A stretch of DNA of 56,181 nt from UBA4466 sp963925035. Lineage in GTDB: Bacteria > Bacteroidota > Bacteroidia > Flavobacteriales_D > Crocinitomicaceae. The translations under genes and the position numbers were made by a program. The stretch spans positions 1-56,181 of the forward strand of contig CAWUSK010000032.1 in the NCBI GenBank assembly GCA_963925035.1, read 5' to 3'. How positions within the stretch are numbered: position 1 is the stretch's first letter; the number at the start of each line of letters is the position of its first letter. The notes beneath the pieces were generated by a model. That model had not been told where the DNA came from and did no database searches. It saw only the letters and a program-made list of their open reading frames with translations. Of the stretch, positions 24,777 through 33,729 are shown piece by piece.

Positions 24777-27587
24777 CTAGCGAAGTATATTTAAATGCCC
24801 ATTAAATCTAACTTTACCATCGTCATTTGAATTCTTCGTCTGAATTGTCCAAACGTAGGTTCCTGCTTGAACAGTTTTACCTTGATAGGTTCCATCCCAT
24901 CCAACAGTTAAATCGTGTGACTCCCACACAATTTCACCCCAGCGATTCATTATTAACAGCTCAAAATTGAAAGGATCAATTCCTTCCATAAAAACTTTCC
25001 AAGTCTGGTTAAATGCATCACCGTCTGGTGTAAATGTATTAGGCGCATAAATAACCACTTCAGGTTGAACAGAAACTATTTTTGTAATTGTATCTGTACA
25101 ACCCAATTGAGATGCAACAATTAAAGTCACCTCATAATCGCCCGTAACACCTTCAGGGAAATGCACCTGAACGTGTTCTTGTGATGATGTCAGCGGGAAA
25201 CCTTCATTAAAGTACCAATTAAATGTAACCGCATTATATGATTGATTTTGCATAAACACGTCTGTATTATACATTGTAACAGGGCTTGGAGAGAAATTAA
25301 AATTTGCCACAGGTACATATTCAACATTCAACGCATTAGTAAAAGTTAAAGAATCAACACATCCTTCGTATGAAGTTGCAATCATTTGAAAATCATATTG
25401 TCCTCCCCAAAATTCTGTGGTTTGAATAGTATCCTGGTTAAAGAATTGTTGTTCTCCATCTACTAACCAATAGATATATTGGCTCATAATCGTATCTGTT
25501 GTATTGACAATATCAAAAATTGCTGGTTCACATTGATACGGATTAAGCACAGTATATGAAGGCACAGGTAACGGCGCCACTCTCACAGTAACGTTCATCA
25601 CTAAAGGTGTAGATTCACATTCGTCTGTAACTGTGACTGTATAATTAGTCGTGGCCAAAGGTGTTACAGTTATTGAATGGTTATTTTGTCCTGTTTGAGT
25701 ATCTCCGTTCGACCAAAGGAATGTATATGGAGCGCCTATACCACCAGCAACATTTGCAAACAAATCTGAACTATAAGTTGGACAAACTGTATCACCTTCA
25801 GTAATTGTTCCTGCTAAAGGGTCTCGAACAGTAACATATATAGAATCCGATGCTGAAAAACAACCATTTTCACTTTCTGCATACACTGAGTAATACGTAT
25901 CAACTATTGGGTTTACTGATTGATTGGCCGCTAAGCCACCAGTAAAATCCCAGTGATAAGTATATGTAGTACCTCCAGTAGCACTTGCAGCTAAATATCC
26001 AGTACCATTTTGACAAATTAAAGTATCATTACTAACGGAAACAAAAATTGGAATTGGGTCAGTTACAACTACATTCACACATTTCTGACATCCTAATGCT
26101 GTTCTTCCGCATACATTATATACTCCTGCAGAGAAACCTGTTTGTGTTGAGTTGGCTGCCCAATTTGCTCCCCCATCATAGCTGTATTCAGAAGCTCCTG
26201 GAGCATTTACAGTAATAGAACCATCTGCATAACCTCCACATGAAGGTTCAACAAATGTTGCAGAAATTGACAAGTCAGAAACAACGATCATTACAGTATC
26301 TCTTTGAATAGGACATAATGTATTTTGCTCCCTGAAAATAAAATAATAGGTCCCAGGTTGATCAACTGTTACTGTTGGAGAAGTATTAGAATTATTCGGA
26401 GAATAAGTCACAACGGGCACCGGAGCAATCCCTGGTGCAATATAAGACCATTGATAAGTATTCCCCGGGGTACTGACAGTTCCTGTTAATGATATTGGTG
26501 TACCTAAACAAAGATTCTGATCTGGACCAGCGTTCGGTGTTGGTTTCGCAACAACTACAACATTTGTTGTTACAACTCCGTTACATCCACCACCACTTAC
26601 CGTTAAACTATATGTACCTCCAGCAGCAGGTGTTGCGTTTGGAATGGTTGGATTTTGAGTACTAGAAGTAAAACCGTTCGGTCCAGTCCAAGCGTAAGTA
26701 GAACCAACGGTAGCAAAACCATTTAATTGAATCGTACCATCTTCACAGTACGGACCTCCATTAGTAGCAGCAGCGCTAGAATTATAAGTTATCGAAATTG
26801 AACCTGGACCGTTGTTTGTCCCAGGACTGCAACCACCACCGGCAGGCACCAAACTTGACCCTCCTCCGCCAGATCCTCCTCCGTAAGGAGCAGAACTGAA
26901 ACAGTCACTTCCACCACCGCCACCGCCGTAGTATCCGCCACCGCCACCGCCACCTGGCGCAACGTTATAACAAGGATCCGATCCACCGTTTCCACCAATT
27001 CCAAAAGAGCCAGCAGTACCTGGGTTTCCACTCGAAATCCAAGGTGGTCCAGCTGAACCACCAGCAGTCTGACTAGCGCTACCTCCACCTTGACCAAATG
27101 GAGAAGTGCCTAAAGTACCTAGAACACAACCACCAGTACCACCAGTTGCATCGGAGCTTCCGCCACCCATTCCACCACCGCCGGAAGCAATAATAACAGG
27201 CACACCTCCAACACTAATCGTTGAAGCACCTCCTCCACCGCAACTTGCGTTTCCTGCATTATTTGCGTTTACGCCATTTCCACCTCCATTGTATCCAGCA
27301 CCTGGGCAACCACCTGAACCACCCACATTAAGGGATATAACTTGACCTGGCGTAACAGTAATTGTTCCTGTAACAACAGCACCATTTCCACCATTTGCTC
27401 CTCCACCTTCTGCTCCAGAAACTGTCACAGTGATACTTGTAACACATGGAGGTACAGTAAAAGTTGCAGGTGCACCGGAATAAGGCACCACTACCGTAGT
27501 AGTTTGAGAAAATACTGAAAATGCTAACATGAAAGAGATCACACTGAAAGTTATCTTCATATTATTAAGTAGTAGTTGTAGTTTCAT
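24777..27587 (-). CDS. Glycine-rich surface protein with type B T9SS (gliding-motility-associated) domain
   Basis: 936 residues. The ATG at 27587 is used, although M10 (27560) gives a more typical signal MKITFSVISFMLAFSVFSQ. Residues ~35-270 form a glycine-rich module: VPPCVTSITVTVSGAEGGG, TPGQVISLNVGGSGG, GGGGASTISVGG, VIIASGGGG and several poly-Gly runs. The outline resembles the glycine-rich domain of ALK/LTK receptors and of many bacterial surface proteins. SprB-like and PKD repeats follow (~275-840). The C-terminus (YAPNTFTPDGDAFNQTW, MNRWGEIVWES, GWDGTYQGKTVQAGTYVW) is the type B sorting domain. Probably an adhesin or matrix protein exported by T9SS. Confidence 0.88.
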   Translation of the reverse strand: MKLQLLLNNMKITFSVISFMLAFSVFSQTTTVVVPYSGAPATFTVPPCVTSITVTVSGAEGGGANGGNGAVVTGTITVTPGQVISLNVGGSGGCPGAGYNGGGNGVNANNAGNASCGGGGASTISVGGVPVIIASGGGGMGGGSSDATGGTGGCVLGTLGTSPFGQGGGSASQTAGGSAGPPWISSGNPGTAGSFGIGGNGGSDPCYNVAPGGGGGGGYYGGGGGGSDCFSSAPYGGGSGGGGSSLVPAGGGCSPGTNNGPGSISITYNSSAAATNGGPYCEDGTIQLNGFATVGSTYAWTGPNGFTSSTQNPTIPNATPAAGGTYSLTVSGGGCNGVVTTNVVVVAKPTPNAGPDQNLCLGTPISLTGTVSTPGNTYQWSYIAPGIAPVPVVTYSPNNSNTSPTVTVDQPGTYYFIFREQNTLCPIQRDTVMIVVSDLSISATFVEPSCGGYADGSITVNAPGASEYSYDGGANWAANSTQTGFSAGVYNVCGRTALGCQKCVNVVVTDPIPIFVSVSNDTLICQNGTGYLAASATGGTTYTYHWDFTGGLAANQSVNPIVDTYYSVYAESENGCFSASDSIYVTVRDPLAGTITEGDTVCPTYSSDLFANVAGGIGAPYTFLWSNGDTQTGQNNHSITVTPLATTNYTVTVTDECESTPLVMNVTVRVAPLPVPSYTVLNPYQCEPAIFDIVNTTDTIMSQYIYWLVDGEQQFFNQDTIQTTEFWGGQYDFQMIATSYEGCVDSLTFTNALNVEYVPVANFNFSPSPVTMYNTDVFMQNQSYNAVTFNWYFNEGFPLTSSQEHVQVHFPEGVTGDYEVTLIVASQLGCTDTITKIVSVQPEVVIYAPNTFTPDGDAFNQTWKVFMEGIDPFNFELLIMNRWGEIVWESHDLTVGWDGTYQGKTVQAGTYVWTIQTKNSNDDGKVRFNGHLNILR

Positions 27588-27668
27588 ATTTGAAATTTGA
27601 ATTTTAACAATTTAGTAACACTAAGACGAACAACTTTTATAATCGTTGCTTGACAAAAAAACTTAATC

Positions 27669-27698
27669 CAAATTTACACTGAATAAAGCCAATTACAA
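27669..27698 (-). promoter_or_regulatory. Promoter of the glycine-rich T9SS gene
   Basis: TTG (27696-27698), 19-nt spacer, TAAATTTG (27669-27676) on the minus strand, a full consensus match. The leader to the ATG at 27587 would be about 75 nt. Confidence 0.6.
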
Positions 27699-27759
27699 AA
27701 ATAATCTATCATTTGACATGTTACCAAAATAATAGGATTTCAATATTATTAACTTTGTG

Positions 27760-29046
27760 TTAATTTATAAACTTAAACGATTCGCCAGGATAAACTGCAG
27801 TTTGACCTAATTCCTCTTCTATTCTGAGTAATTGATTGTACTTGGCCATTCTATCACTTCTTGATGCAGAACCCGTTTTAATTTGTCCGCAATTCAATGC
27901 TACGGCCAAGTCAGCTATCGTATTATCTTCTGTTTCTCCAGAACGATGACTCATTACTGATGTATAACCATTTCTCGTAGCCATTTGAACTGCTTCAATT
28001 GTCTCTGTTAGCGTTCCAATTTGATTGACTTTGACAAGAATAGAATTTGCAATACCTCCTAAAATTCCTCGTGACAATCTTTTTGTATTTGTTACAAATA
28101 AATCATCTCCAACCAATTGAACTTTCGATCCGAGTGCTTTCGTTACTAAATCCCAACCGTGCCAATCATCTTCGGCTAAACCGTCTTCTATTGAAATAAT
28201 TGGATATTTCTTACACCAATTCACCCAAAATTCAACCATTTTTTCTGAACTCATTCTGTCGCCAGTAGATTCAAATACATATTCCTTGGTTTTTTCATCG
28301 TAAAACTCAGATGCCGCAGCATCCAATGCGATATAAACATCTTTTCCTGGAACAAATCCCGCTTTTTCGATTGCCTCGATTACCAATTGGATTGCTTCTT
28401 CGTTTGACCCAAGATTTGGTGCAAAACCACCTTCATCTCCAACATTTGTTGACATTCCTTTCGATTTTAGAACACTCTTCAGATGATGGAAAATTTCTGT
28501 TCCCCAACGCAATCCTTCAGAGAAAGAATCGGCACCCAAAGGCATTACCATAAATTCTTGAATGTCAATTTTGTTATCTGCGTGAGATCCACCGTTCAAA
28601 ATATTCATCATTGGAACAGGCATAGTTACAGCTCCAACTCCTCCAATGTATTTAAAAAGGCTCAATCCTGTTTCATCCGCTGCTGCTTTTGCAGCCGCTA
28701 ACGATACTCCCAAAATTGCATTAGCCCCAAGATTTGATTTATTCTCAGTTCCATCCAATTCAATCAATTTATTATCAATTGCTTTTTGATCGCATACATC
28801 GAATCCTTTTAAGGCTTGATCAATAATAGAATTCACATTTGCAACTGCTTTCAAAACACCTTTTCCAAGGTAAGTGTTCTGGTCACCATCACGTAACTCA
28901 ACTGCTTCATGAACTCCAGTAGATGCTCCTGATGGAACAGCAGCTCTTCCTAATGCACCAGATGTTGTTATAACATCAACTTCAACTGTTGGGTTTCCTC
29001 TTGAATCTAACACCTGTCTTGCGACGATTTTTGCAATAAAACTCAT
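27760..29046 (-). CDS. eno: Enolase
   Basis: Interconverts 2-phosphoglycerate and phosphoenolpyruvate in glycolysis; Mg-dependent cytosolic enzyme. 428 residues, normal length. Seen are SRGNPTVEVDV, the flexible loop PSGASTGVHEAVELRDGD, NGGSHADN (active-site His), GDEGGFAPNL (Glu proton relay), SIEDGLAEDDW and VGDDLFVTN (metal-binding Glu and Asp), KVNQIGT (catalytic Lys) and SHRSGETEDNTIADL. The ATG shares its A with the carA stop codon, so it is co-translated with carA. An AT-only hairpin (27728-27750) follows the gene but has a weak T tract. Confidence 0.98.
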   Translation of the reverse strand: MSFIAKIVARQVLDSRGNPTVEVDVITTSGALGRAAVPSGASTGVHEAVELRDGDQNTYLGKGVLKAVANVNSIIDQALKGFDVCDQKAIDNKLIELDGTENKSNLGANAILGVSLAAAKAAADETGLSLFKYIGGVGAVTMPVPMMNILNGGSHADNKIDIQEFMVMPLGADSFSEGLRWGTEIFHHLKSVLKSKGMSTNVGDEGGFAPNLGSNEEAIQLVIEAIEKAGFVPGKDVYIALDAAASEFYDEKTKEYVFESTGDRMSSEKMVEFWVNWCKKYPIISIEDGLAEDDWHGWDLVTKALGSKVQLVGDDLFVTNTKRLSRGILGGIANSILVKVNQIGTLTETIEAVQMATRNGYTSVMSHRSGETEDNTIADLAVALNCGQIKTGSASRSDRMAKYNQLLRIEEELGQTAVYPGESFKFIN

Positions 29047-30146
29047 TATTTATGATTTTTCATGTTGGTTACGAACTGATCAAATAAATACCTCGAATCA
29101 TGAGGTCCTGCAGAAGCCTCTGGATGATACTGAACAGAGAAAACTGGTTTTCCTTTCAATTCAATTCCTGCTATTGTTTCATCATTCAAATGAACGTGAG
29201 TAATTTCTATATTGTCATTTTGTTCTGCGCTTTCTTTAGAAATAACAAAACCATGATTCTGAGAAGTAATTTCACCTTTACCAGTTTTCAGGTTTTTCAC
29301 TGGATGATTAATCCCTCTGTGACCATTAAACATTTTTTCCGTTTTTAATCCTTGGGACAATCCTAAGATTTGATGACCTAAACAGATGCCAAAAACTGGT
29401 TTTTTTTCAGCTAAAATCCTTGTTACTAATTCTATTGAATTTGGCATAGCAGATGGGTCTCCAGGACCATTTGAAAGCATATAACCATCCGGAGAAAATG
29501 AATTCAACTCATCAATCGTCGAGTTTAAAGGAAATACTTTAACATGGCAGCCTCTATCTACAAGGCATTTAACGATATTACGTTTTACACCAAAGTCAAT
29601 CAAAGAAACTTTAAAATCAACCTTTTCAGGCTTCATTTCATATGCCTCCTGTGTTGCAACTTTAGATGAAAGTTCTAAACCATCCATGGATGGAACAGTT
29701 TTTAAATGCGCTTTTAATGACTCAATATCCAAATTATCAGATGAAATAATGGCATTCATAGCTCCTTTACTTCTAATGTGTCGAACCAAGGCACGCGTAT
29801 CAATGTCTGAAATTCCAACTTTATTGTTTTCAATCATGAATTCATTCAAGGACATTTTTGCGGATGGGCGAGAATAGCCATCAGAAAATTTCTTAACGAT
29901 TAAACCTGATATTTTCATTCCTTCCGACTCAACTTCATTTTCATGAACACCATAATTTCCAATGTGCGATGTATTCATGACTAAAACCTGTCCATAATAG
30001 GAAGGGTCAGTAAATACTTCTTGATATCCTGTCATTCCAGTATTGAAAGCAATCTCACCAGTTGTAGTGCCAACTTTACCTATTGAAACACCTTGAAAAA
30101 CAGTGCCATCTTCGAGCAATAAAATCGCTATTTTTTTATCCACCAT
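29046..30146 (-). CDS. carA: Carbamoyl-phosphate synthase small (glutaminase) subunit
   Basis: Releases ammonia from glutamine for carbamoyl phosphate synthesis by CarAB (arginine and pyrimidine pathways). 366 residues from ATG 30146; an upstream frame extension to 30179 adds 11 residues with no homology. N-terminal CPSase domain (AILLLEDGTVFQGVSIG, FNTGMTGYQEVFTDPSYYGQVLVM) and class I glutamine amidotransferase domain: SNGPGDP, nucleophile GICLGHQILGLS, and His/Glu of QYHPEASAGPHDS. carB is not adjacent. It ends inside the eno start (one-base overlap), an arrangement that follows rplQ in many Bacteroidota. Confidence 0.96.
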   Translation of the reverse strand: MVDKKIAILLLEDGTVFQGVSIGKVGTTTGEIAFNTGMTGYQEVFTDPSYYGQVLVMNTSHIGNYGVHENEVESEGMKISGLIVKKFSDGYSRPSAKMSLNEFMIENNKVGISDIDTRALVRHIRSKGAMNAIISSDNLDIESLKAHLKTVPSMDGLELSSKVATQEAYEMKPEKVDFKVSLIDFGVKRNIVKCLVDRGCHVKVFPLNSTIDELNSFSPDGYMLSNGPGDPSAMPNSIELVTRILAEKKPVFGICLGHQILGLSQGLKTEKMFNGHRGINHPVKNLKTGKGEITSQNHGFVISKESAEQNDNIEITHVHLNDETIAGIELKGKPVFSVQYHPEASAGPHDSRYLFDQFVTNMKNHK

Positions 30147-30161
30147 TCTGAAAATTTTTGA

Positions 30162-30169
30162 CAAAGTTA
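30162..30169 (-). promoter_or_regulatory. -7 box of carA-eno
   Basis: TAACTTTG matches TAnnTTTG on the minus strand, 16 nt before the carA ATG and downstream of the rplQ terminator. No TTG sits 17-19 nt upstream, so the -33 element is weak. It would give an almost leaderless transcript. Confidence 0.4.
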
Positions 30170-30206
30170 CTAATCCCAATTCACTTTTTTAGACAAAATT
30201 GGATAT

Positions 30207-30236
30207 AAAAAAAGGGTAATGTTTCCATTACCCTTT
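30207..30236 (-). terminator. Rho-independent terminator after rplQ
   Basis: GGGTAAT (30214-30220), loop GTTTCC, ATTACCC (30227-30233), extended by A/T pairs; on the minus strand it ends in a run of seven T. It closes the alpha operon and separates it from carA. Confidence 0.9.
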
Positions 30237-30254
30237 CAAAATTGAAATAATCAA

Positions 30255-30818
30255 TTATTTCTCTTCAGTTGCAGCCTCTTCTGAATCATCAGCTTTTGCT
30301 TCTGGTTCGTTAGAAGTTTCCTCTTTAGCTTCACCTTTTACTTCTTCAGTTGTTTCTTCAACAGCTTCATTAGTCGTATCTTCAGTTGAAGATGCCTTAG
30401 CAGCACCACTTCTTCTAGAACGACGTGTAGCAGATTTTGCCTTTTCGTTTGTGTAAATTTCGTTGAAATCAACTAATTCTATCATACACATTTCAGCATT
30501 ATCTCCCAATCTATAACCTGTACGAATAATACGTGTATATCCACCTGGACGATCAGCAATTTTAGGCGCAATTTCTCTGAACAATTCAGTTACAGCCTCT
30601 TTATTTTGCAATTTGCTAAAAACAATTCTTCGCGAGTGCGTTGAATCAGTTTTAGATTTTGTTATTAACGGCTCAACATAAACTCTCAAAGCTTTTGCTT
30701 TTGCGATTGTTGTGTTAATAGATTTATGTTCGATAAGTGAACATGCCATGTTCGATAACATCGCCTTTCTGTGCGCTGTCTTTCTACCTAAGTGATTGAA
30801 TTTTTTTCCGTGTCTCAT
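30255..30818 (-). CDS. rplQ: Ribosomal protein bL17
   Basis: 187 residues: a standard L17 core of ~120 residues (MRHGKKFNHLGRKTAHRKAMLSNM by its ends MRHGKK and MLSNM, then PLITKSKTDSTHSRR, DRPGGYTRIIRTGYRLGDNAEMCMIELVDFN) plus a ~65-residue acidic, Glu/Ala/Thr-rich tail that begins after a basic KSATRRSRRSG stretch. Such tails are usual in Bacteroidota L17. Last gene of the alpha cluster; a terminator follows 20 nt downstream. Confidence 0.97.
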   Translation of the reverse strand: MRHGKKFNHLGRKTAHRKAMLSNMACSLIEHKSINTTIAKAKALRVYVEPLITKSKTDSTHSRRIVFSKLQNKEAVTELFREIAPKIADRPGGYTRIIRTGYRLGDNAEMCMIELVDFNEIYTNEKAKSATRRSRRSGAAKASSTEDTTNEAVEETTEEVKGEAKEETSNEPEAKADDSEEAATEEK

Positions 30819-30912
30819 AACTTTAAATTTCGTAAGTAACGGTTAGCTATACCTTGTATCGCAGAATTTAGCCACCTATTACGACATTTGTTTTTTTAAT
30901 TAATTATCGATA

Positions 30913-31905
30913 CTAATCTTTGTCTAATTTATATTTAGAAACATTCATCCCAAACGTAAGACCTTTATTATCTACTAAATCTTCCAACTCAGTAAGTGAT
31001 TTCTTACCGAAGTTTCTGAATTTCAATAAATCATTCTTATTGTAAGAAACTAAATCTCCTAATGTTTCAACATCTGCAGCTTTCAAACAATTCAAAGCAC
31101 GCACAGATAAATCCATGTCTACTAGTTTTGTTTTAAGCAATTGACGCATGTGTAATGACGTTTCATCAAACTCTTCAGTTTCAGACTTCACTTCACTATC
31201 TAGTGTAATACGCTCATCTGAGAATAACATAAAGTGGTGAATTAAAATCTTTGCTGCTTCCTTTAATGCTTCTTTTGGGTGAATTGAACCATCAGTTTTG
31301 ATATCGAAAATTAATTTTTCGTAATCTGTTTTTTGCTCAACACGGAAGTTTTCAACTGCATACTTTACATTTTTAATAGGTGTAAAGATTGAATCAATTG
31401 CAATCGTTCCGAAAGGAGCTGTGCTGATGCTGTTTTCTTCTGCTGGAAGATATCCACGACCTTTTTTGATCGTCAATTCCATTTCCAATTTCACAGAAGG
31501 TTCCATGTTGCAAATTACCAAATCAGAATTCAATACTTGAAAAGCTGATGTAAATTTACCCAAATCTCCAGCTGTTAACTGATTTTGCCCTGCAATAGAA
31601 ATTACAACTGTTTCTTCATCTGTACCTTCAATTTGTTGTTTAAAACGAACTTGTTTAAGGTTTAAGATGATTTCAGTAACATCTTCAACAATTCCTTTAA
31701 TTGTCGAAAATTCGTGGTCTGCACCTTCAATACGAATTGAAGAGATAGCAAATCCTTCCAATGAAGAAAGAAGTATACGTCTCAATGCATTACCAACTGT
31801 AATACCGTATCCTGGTTCTAACGGACGAAATTCGAATTGACCTTCGTGCTCATCAGATTGGATCATAATAACCTTGTCAGGTTTTTGGAAGTCTAAAATT
31901 GCCAT
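30913..31905 (-). CDS. rpoA: RNA polymerase alpha subunit
   Basis: 330 residues. N-terminal dimerisation domain (EFRPLEPGYGITVGNALRRILLSSLEG, the assembly face, VKYAVENFRVEQKTDYEKLIF) joined by an acidic linker to the C-terminal domain (VRALNCLKAADVETLGDLVSYNKNDLLKFRNFGKKSLTELEDLV), a helix-hairpin-helix fold that contacts activators and DNA. The order rpsD-rpoA-rplQ is the conserved alpha operon. It lies 98 nt after rpsD and 94 nt before rplQ. No promoter of full consensus is seen between. Confidence 0.98.
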   Translation of the reverse strand: MAILDFQKPDKVIMIQSDEHEGQFEFRPLEPGYGITVGNALRRILLSSLEGFAISSIRIEGADHEFSTIKGIVEDVTEIILNLKQVRFKQQIEGTDEETVVISIAGQNQLTAGDLGKFTSAFQVLNSDLVICNMEPSVKLEMELTIKKGRGYLPAEENSISTAPFGTIAIDSIFTPIKNVKYAVENFRVEQKTDYEKLIFDIKTDGSIHPKEALKEAAKILIHHFMLFSDERITLDSEVKSETEEFDETSLHMRQLLKTKLVDMDLSVRALNCLKAADVETLGDLVSYNKNDLLKFRNFGKKSLTELEDLVDNKGLTFGMNVSKYKLDKD

Positions 31906-32003
31906 TTGTTTTTCTTCTTTTTAATTGTGTATCGGTTGCGCGGTTCTGAAAGTTTGAAGAAATTCAATCAAACCCTTTGGCCAACACCCAACATTATTAA
32001 TTA

Positions 32004-32609
32004 CTATTTAGAGTATAATTCGACGATTAGTTGCTCCTTAATGTTCTCAGGGATCATTTCACGTGTAGGAATTCCCAACACTTTTCCTTGCATTTGAGAA
32101 GGATTCCAATCTAACCAATCAAAAGTGGTCATTCTTGAAGTTAAAGAATCAGAGATTGCTTCTAAAGATTTAGATTTCTCTCTTACACTAACTACATCAC
32201 CAACTTTAATTGAATATGAAGGTATATTAACTAATTCACCGTTAACAGTGATGTGCTTATGCGAAACCAATTGACGAGCACCACGACGAGTAGGAGCAAT
32301 TCCTAAACGAAAAACGATGTTATCAAGACGTGATTCACACAATTGCAACAAGTTTTCACCTGTAATACCTTTCATTCGAGATGCTCTTTCAAACATATTC
32401 GAGAATTGACGCTCAAGAATACCATAAGTATACTTCGCTTTTTGCTTCTCTCCTAATTGAATAGCGTACTCTGATTGCTTACCTCTACGTTTGTTAGGAC
32501 CATGTTGTCCTGGACCGTAAGCTCTTTTTTCTAACGCTTTATCTGGGCCAAAGATTGGATCTTTGAAACGACGTGCGATTTTTGATTTTGGACCTGTATA
32601 TCTTGCCAT
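32004..32609 (-). CDS. rpsD: Ribosomal protein uS4
   Basis: 201 residues, primary 16S rRNA binder. Starts MARYTGPKSKIARRFKDPIFG and carries the S4 RNA-binding domain (RLDNIVFRLGIAPTRRGARQLVSHKHITVNG). The N-terminus lacks the four-cysteine zinc motif (zinc-free form). In E. coli S4 represses its own operon by binding a leader pseudoknot; the structured gap upstream of rpsK could play a similar role, but this is untested. Confidence 0.98.
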   Translation of the reverse strand: MARYTGPKSKIARRFKDPIFGPDKALEKRAYGPGQHGPNKRRGKQSEYAIQLGEKQKAKYTYGILERQFSNMFERASRMKGITGENLLQLCESRLDNIVFRLGIAPTRRGARQLVSHKHITVNGELVNIPSYSIKVGDVVSVREKSKSLEAISDSLTSRMTTFDWLDWNPSQMQGKVLGIPTREMIPENIKEQLIVELYSK

Positions 32610-32681
32610 GTTATATTATTTTGGGGTGATTATGAATTAAGGCTTTCCTTCGATAACCGAACTCCCCTATGTTAATTAAAA

Positions 32682-33068
32682 TTATACTCTTCTTCGTTTT
32701 GGAGGACGACAACCATTGTGTGGCATTGGAGTAACATCAACTATTTCAGTTACCTCAATTCCAGAGTTATGAAGCGCTCTAATAGCAGACTCACGTCCAC
32801 CACCTGGTCCTTTTACAAATACTTTAACTTTACGTAATCCGAAGTCATGTGCTTCTTTAGATGCATCTTCAGCTGCAACTTGTGCCGCGTAAGGTGTGTT
32901 CTTTTTAGAACCTCTAAAGCCCATTTTCCCAGCAGATGACCAAGAAATTACTTGGCCTGCGTTATTCGTCAAAGAAATGATAACATTGTTGAAAGTCGCT
33001 TGAATATGCGCTTCACCCATTGCCTCTACTTTGACGTTTTTCTTCTTTTTTTGATTCGACTTTGCCAT
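32682..33068 (-). CDS. rpsK: Ribosomal protein uS11
   Basis: 128 residues: basic N-terminus MAKSNQKKKKNVK, core GEAHIQATFNNVIISLTNNAGQVISWSSAGKMGFRG, and the C-terminal DVTPMPHNGCRPPKRRRV, whose Asn-Gly step is the site of isoaspartate formation in E. coli S11. Preceded by a 165-nt gap, much longer than other spacings in this cluster. Confidence 0.98.
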   Translation of the reverse strand: MAKSNQKKKKNVKVEAMGEAHIQATFNNVIISLTNNAGQVISWSSAGKMGFRGSKKNTPYAAQVAAEDASKEAHDFGLRKVKVFVKGPGGGRESAIRALHNSGIEVTEIVDVTPMPHNGCRPPKRRRV

Positions 33069-33233
33069 TTTTATTTAGCTATTTTAAATGTTTATTGCTT
33101 TCAGTTGAATTGGACCACCATTGATCCAGTCCTGTTTCTTCCTATCTCGGGGGTGATTATTGCATTTTTAAAAGAGTTTATGCAACCATTCCAAAATGCG
33201 GACCACCTGACCACGAAACAAGAAGTAGCAGGG
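33069..33233 (-). promoter_or_regulatory. Structured rpsM-rpsK intergenic leader
   Basis: The 165-nt gap holds a 10-bp stem with 3-nt loop (33220-33229 / 33233-33242) that includes the rpsM stop codon, two copies of GGTGGTCC on the minus strand within about 50 nt of each other at either end of the region, and no long frame. There is no proper T run after the hairpin, so attenuation or ribosomal-protein binding is more likely than simple termination. No known RNA family was recognised. Confidence 0.4.
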
Positions 33234-33599
33234 CTACTTCTTCTTATTCGCAACTGTTTTTCTTCTACCTTTTCTAGTACGCGAGTTGTTTTTCGTACGT
33301 TGACCTCTCAAAGGCAATCCTGCTCTGTGGCGAATTCCTCTTTGACATCCGATATCCATTAAACGCTTAATGTTCAATTGAGTTTCAGAACGTAATGCTC
33401 CTTCAACTTTAATATCAGACATTGCGTTACGAATAGCTCCTAATTGATCATCAGACCAATCTTGTACTTTTGTGTTTTCGTCAATTCCAGCTTCTGCTAA
33501 AATCTTACTCGCTTTACTCCTTCCGATTCCGTAGATGTAAGTCAATCCGATTACACCTCTTTTGTTTTTTGGTAAATCAATACCTGAAATACGTGCCAT
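33234..33599 (-). CDS. rpsM: Ribosomal protein uS13
   Basis: 121 residues. Starts MARISGIDLPKNKRGVIGLTYIYGIG, with the helix-two-turn-helix region (GRSKASKILAEAGI) and basic tail RAGLPLRGQRTKNNSRTRKGRRKTV that reaches the decoding site and contacts tRNA. Located between rpmJ (13 nt upstream) and rpsK. Confidence 0.98.
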   Translation of the reverse strand: MARISGIDLPKNKRGVIGLTYIYGIGRSKASKILAEAGIDENTKVQDWSDDQLGAIRNAMSDIKVEGALRSETQLNIKRLMDIGCQRGIRHRAGLPLRGQRTKNNSRTRKGRRKTVANKKK

Positions 33600-33612
33600 A
33601 TTTTATAATTTT

Positions 33613-33729
33613 TTATCCTTGTCTTTGTTTAAACTTAGGATTCTTTTTGTTAATTACATAAACGACTCCCTTTCTCTTAACGATCTTACAATCCACAGAA
33701 CGTTTTTTTACTGATGCTCTTACTTTCAT
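33613..33729 (-). CDS. rpmJ: Ribosomal protein bL36, zinc-free form
   Basis: A 38-residue frame: MKVRASVKKRSVDCKIVKR then KGVVYVINKKNPKFKQRQG, stop TAA at 33613-33615. This is L36. Only one of the usual zinc ligands (Cys14) remains; the other two Cys and the His are replaced, so this is the C-minus type that does not need zinc, as is normal in Bacteroidota. Position between infA and rpsM is the conserved one. Confidence 0.95.
   Translation of the reverse strand: MKVRASVKKRSVDCKIVKRKGVVYVINKKNPKFKQRQG

Noticed and set aside
26789..27345. Long open frames on both strands inside the glycine-rich gene
   Set aside because: They are by-products of GGN/CCN-rich codons in the real gene, with Val/Leu- or Pro-rich translations of no protein-like character.
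27728..27750. AT-only hairpin after eno, considered as terminator
   Set aside because: Seven A-T pairs and a short, interrupted T run; too weak to list as a terminator.
27750..27757. TAACTTTG box on the plus strand next to eno
   Set aside because: No plus-strand gene follows within several kb; such 8-mers are expected by chance in AT-rich DNA.
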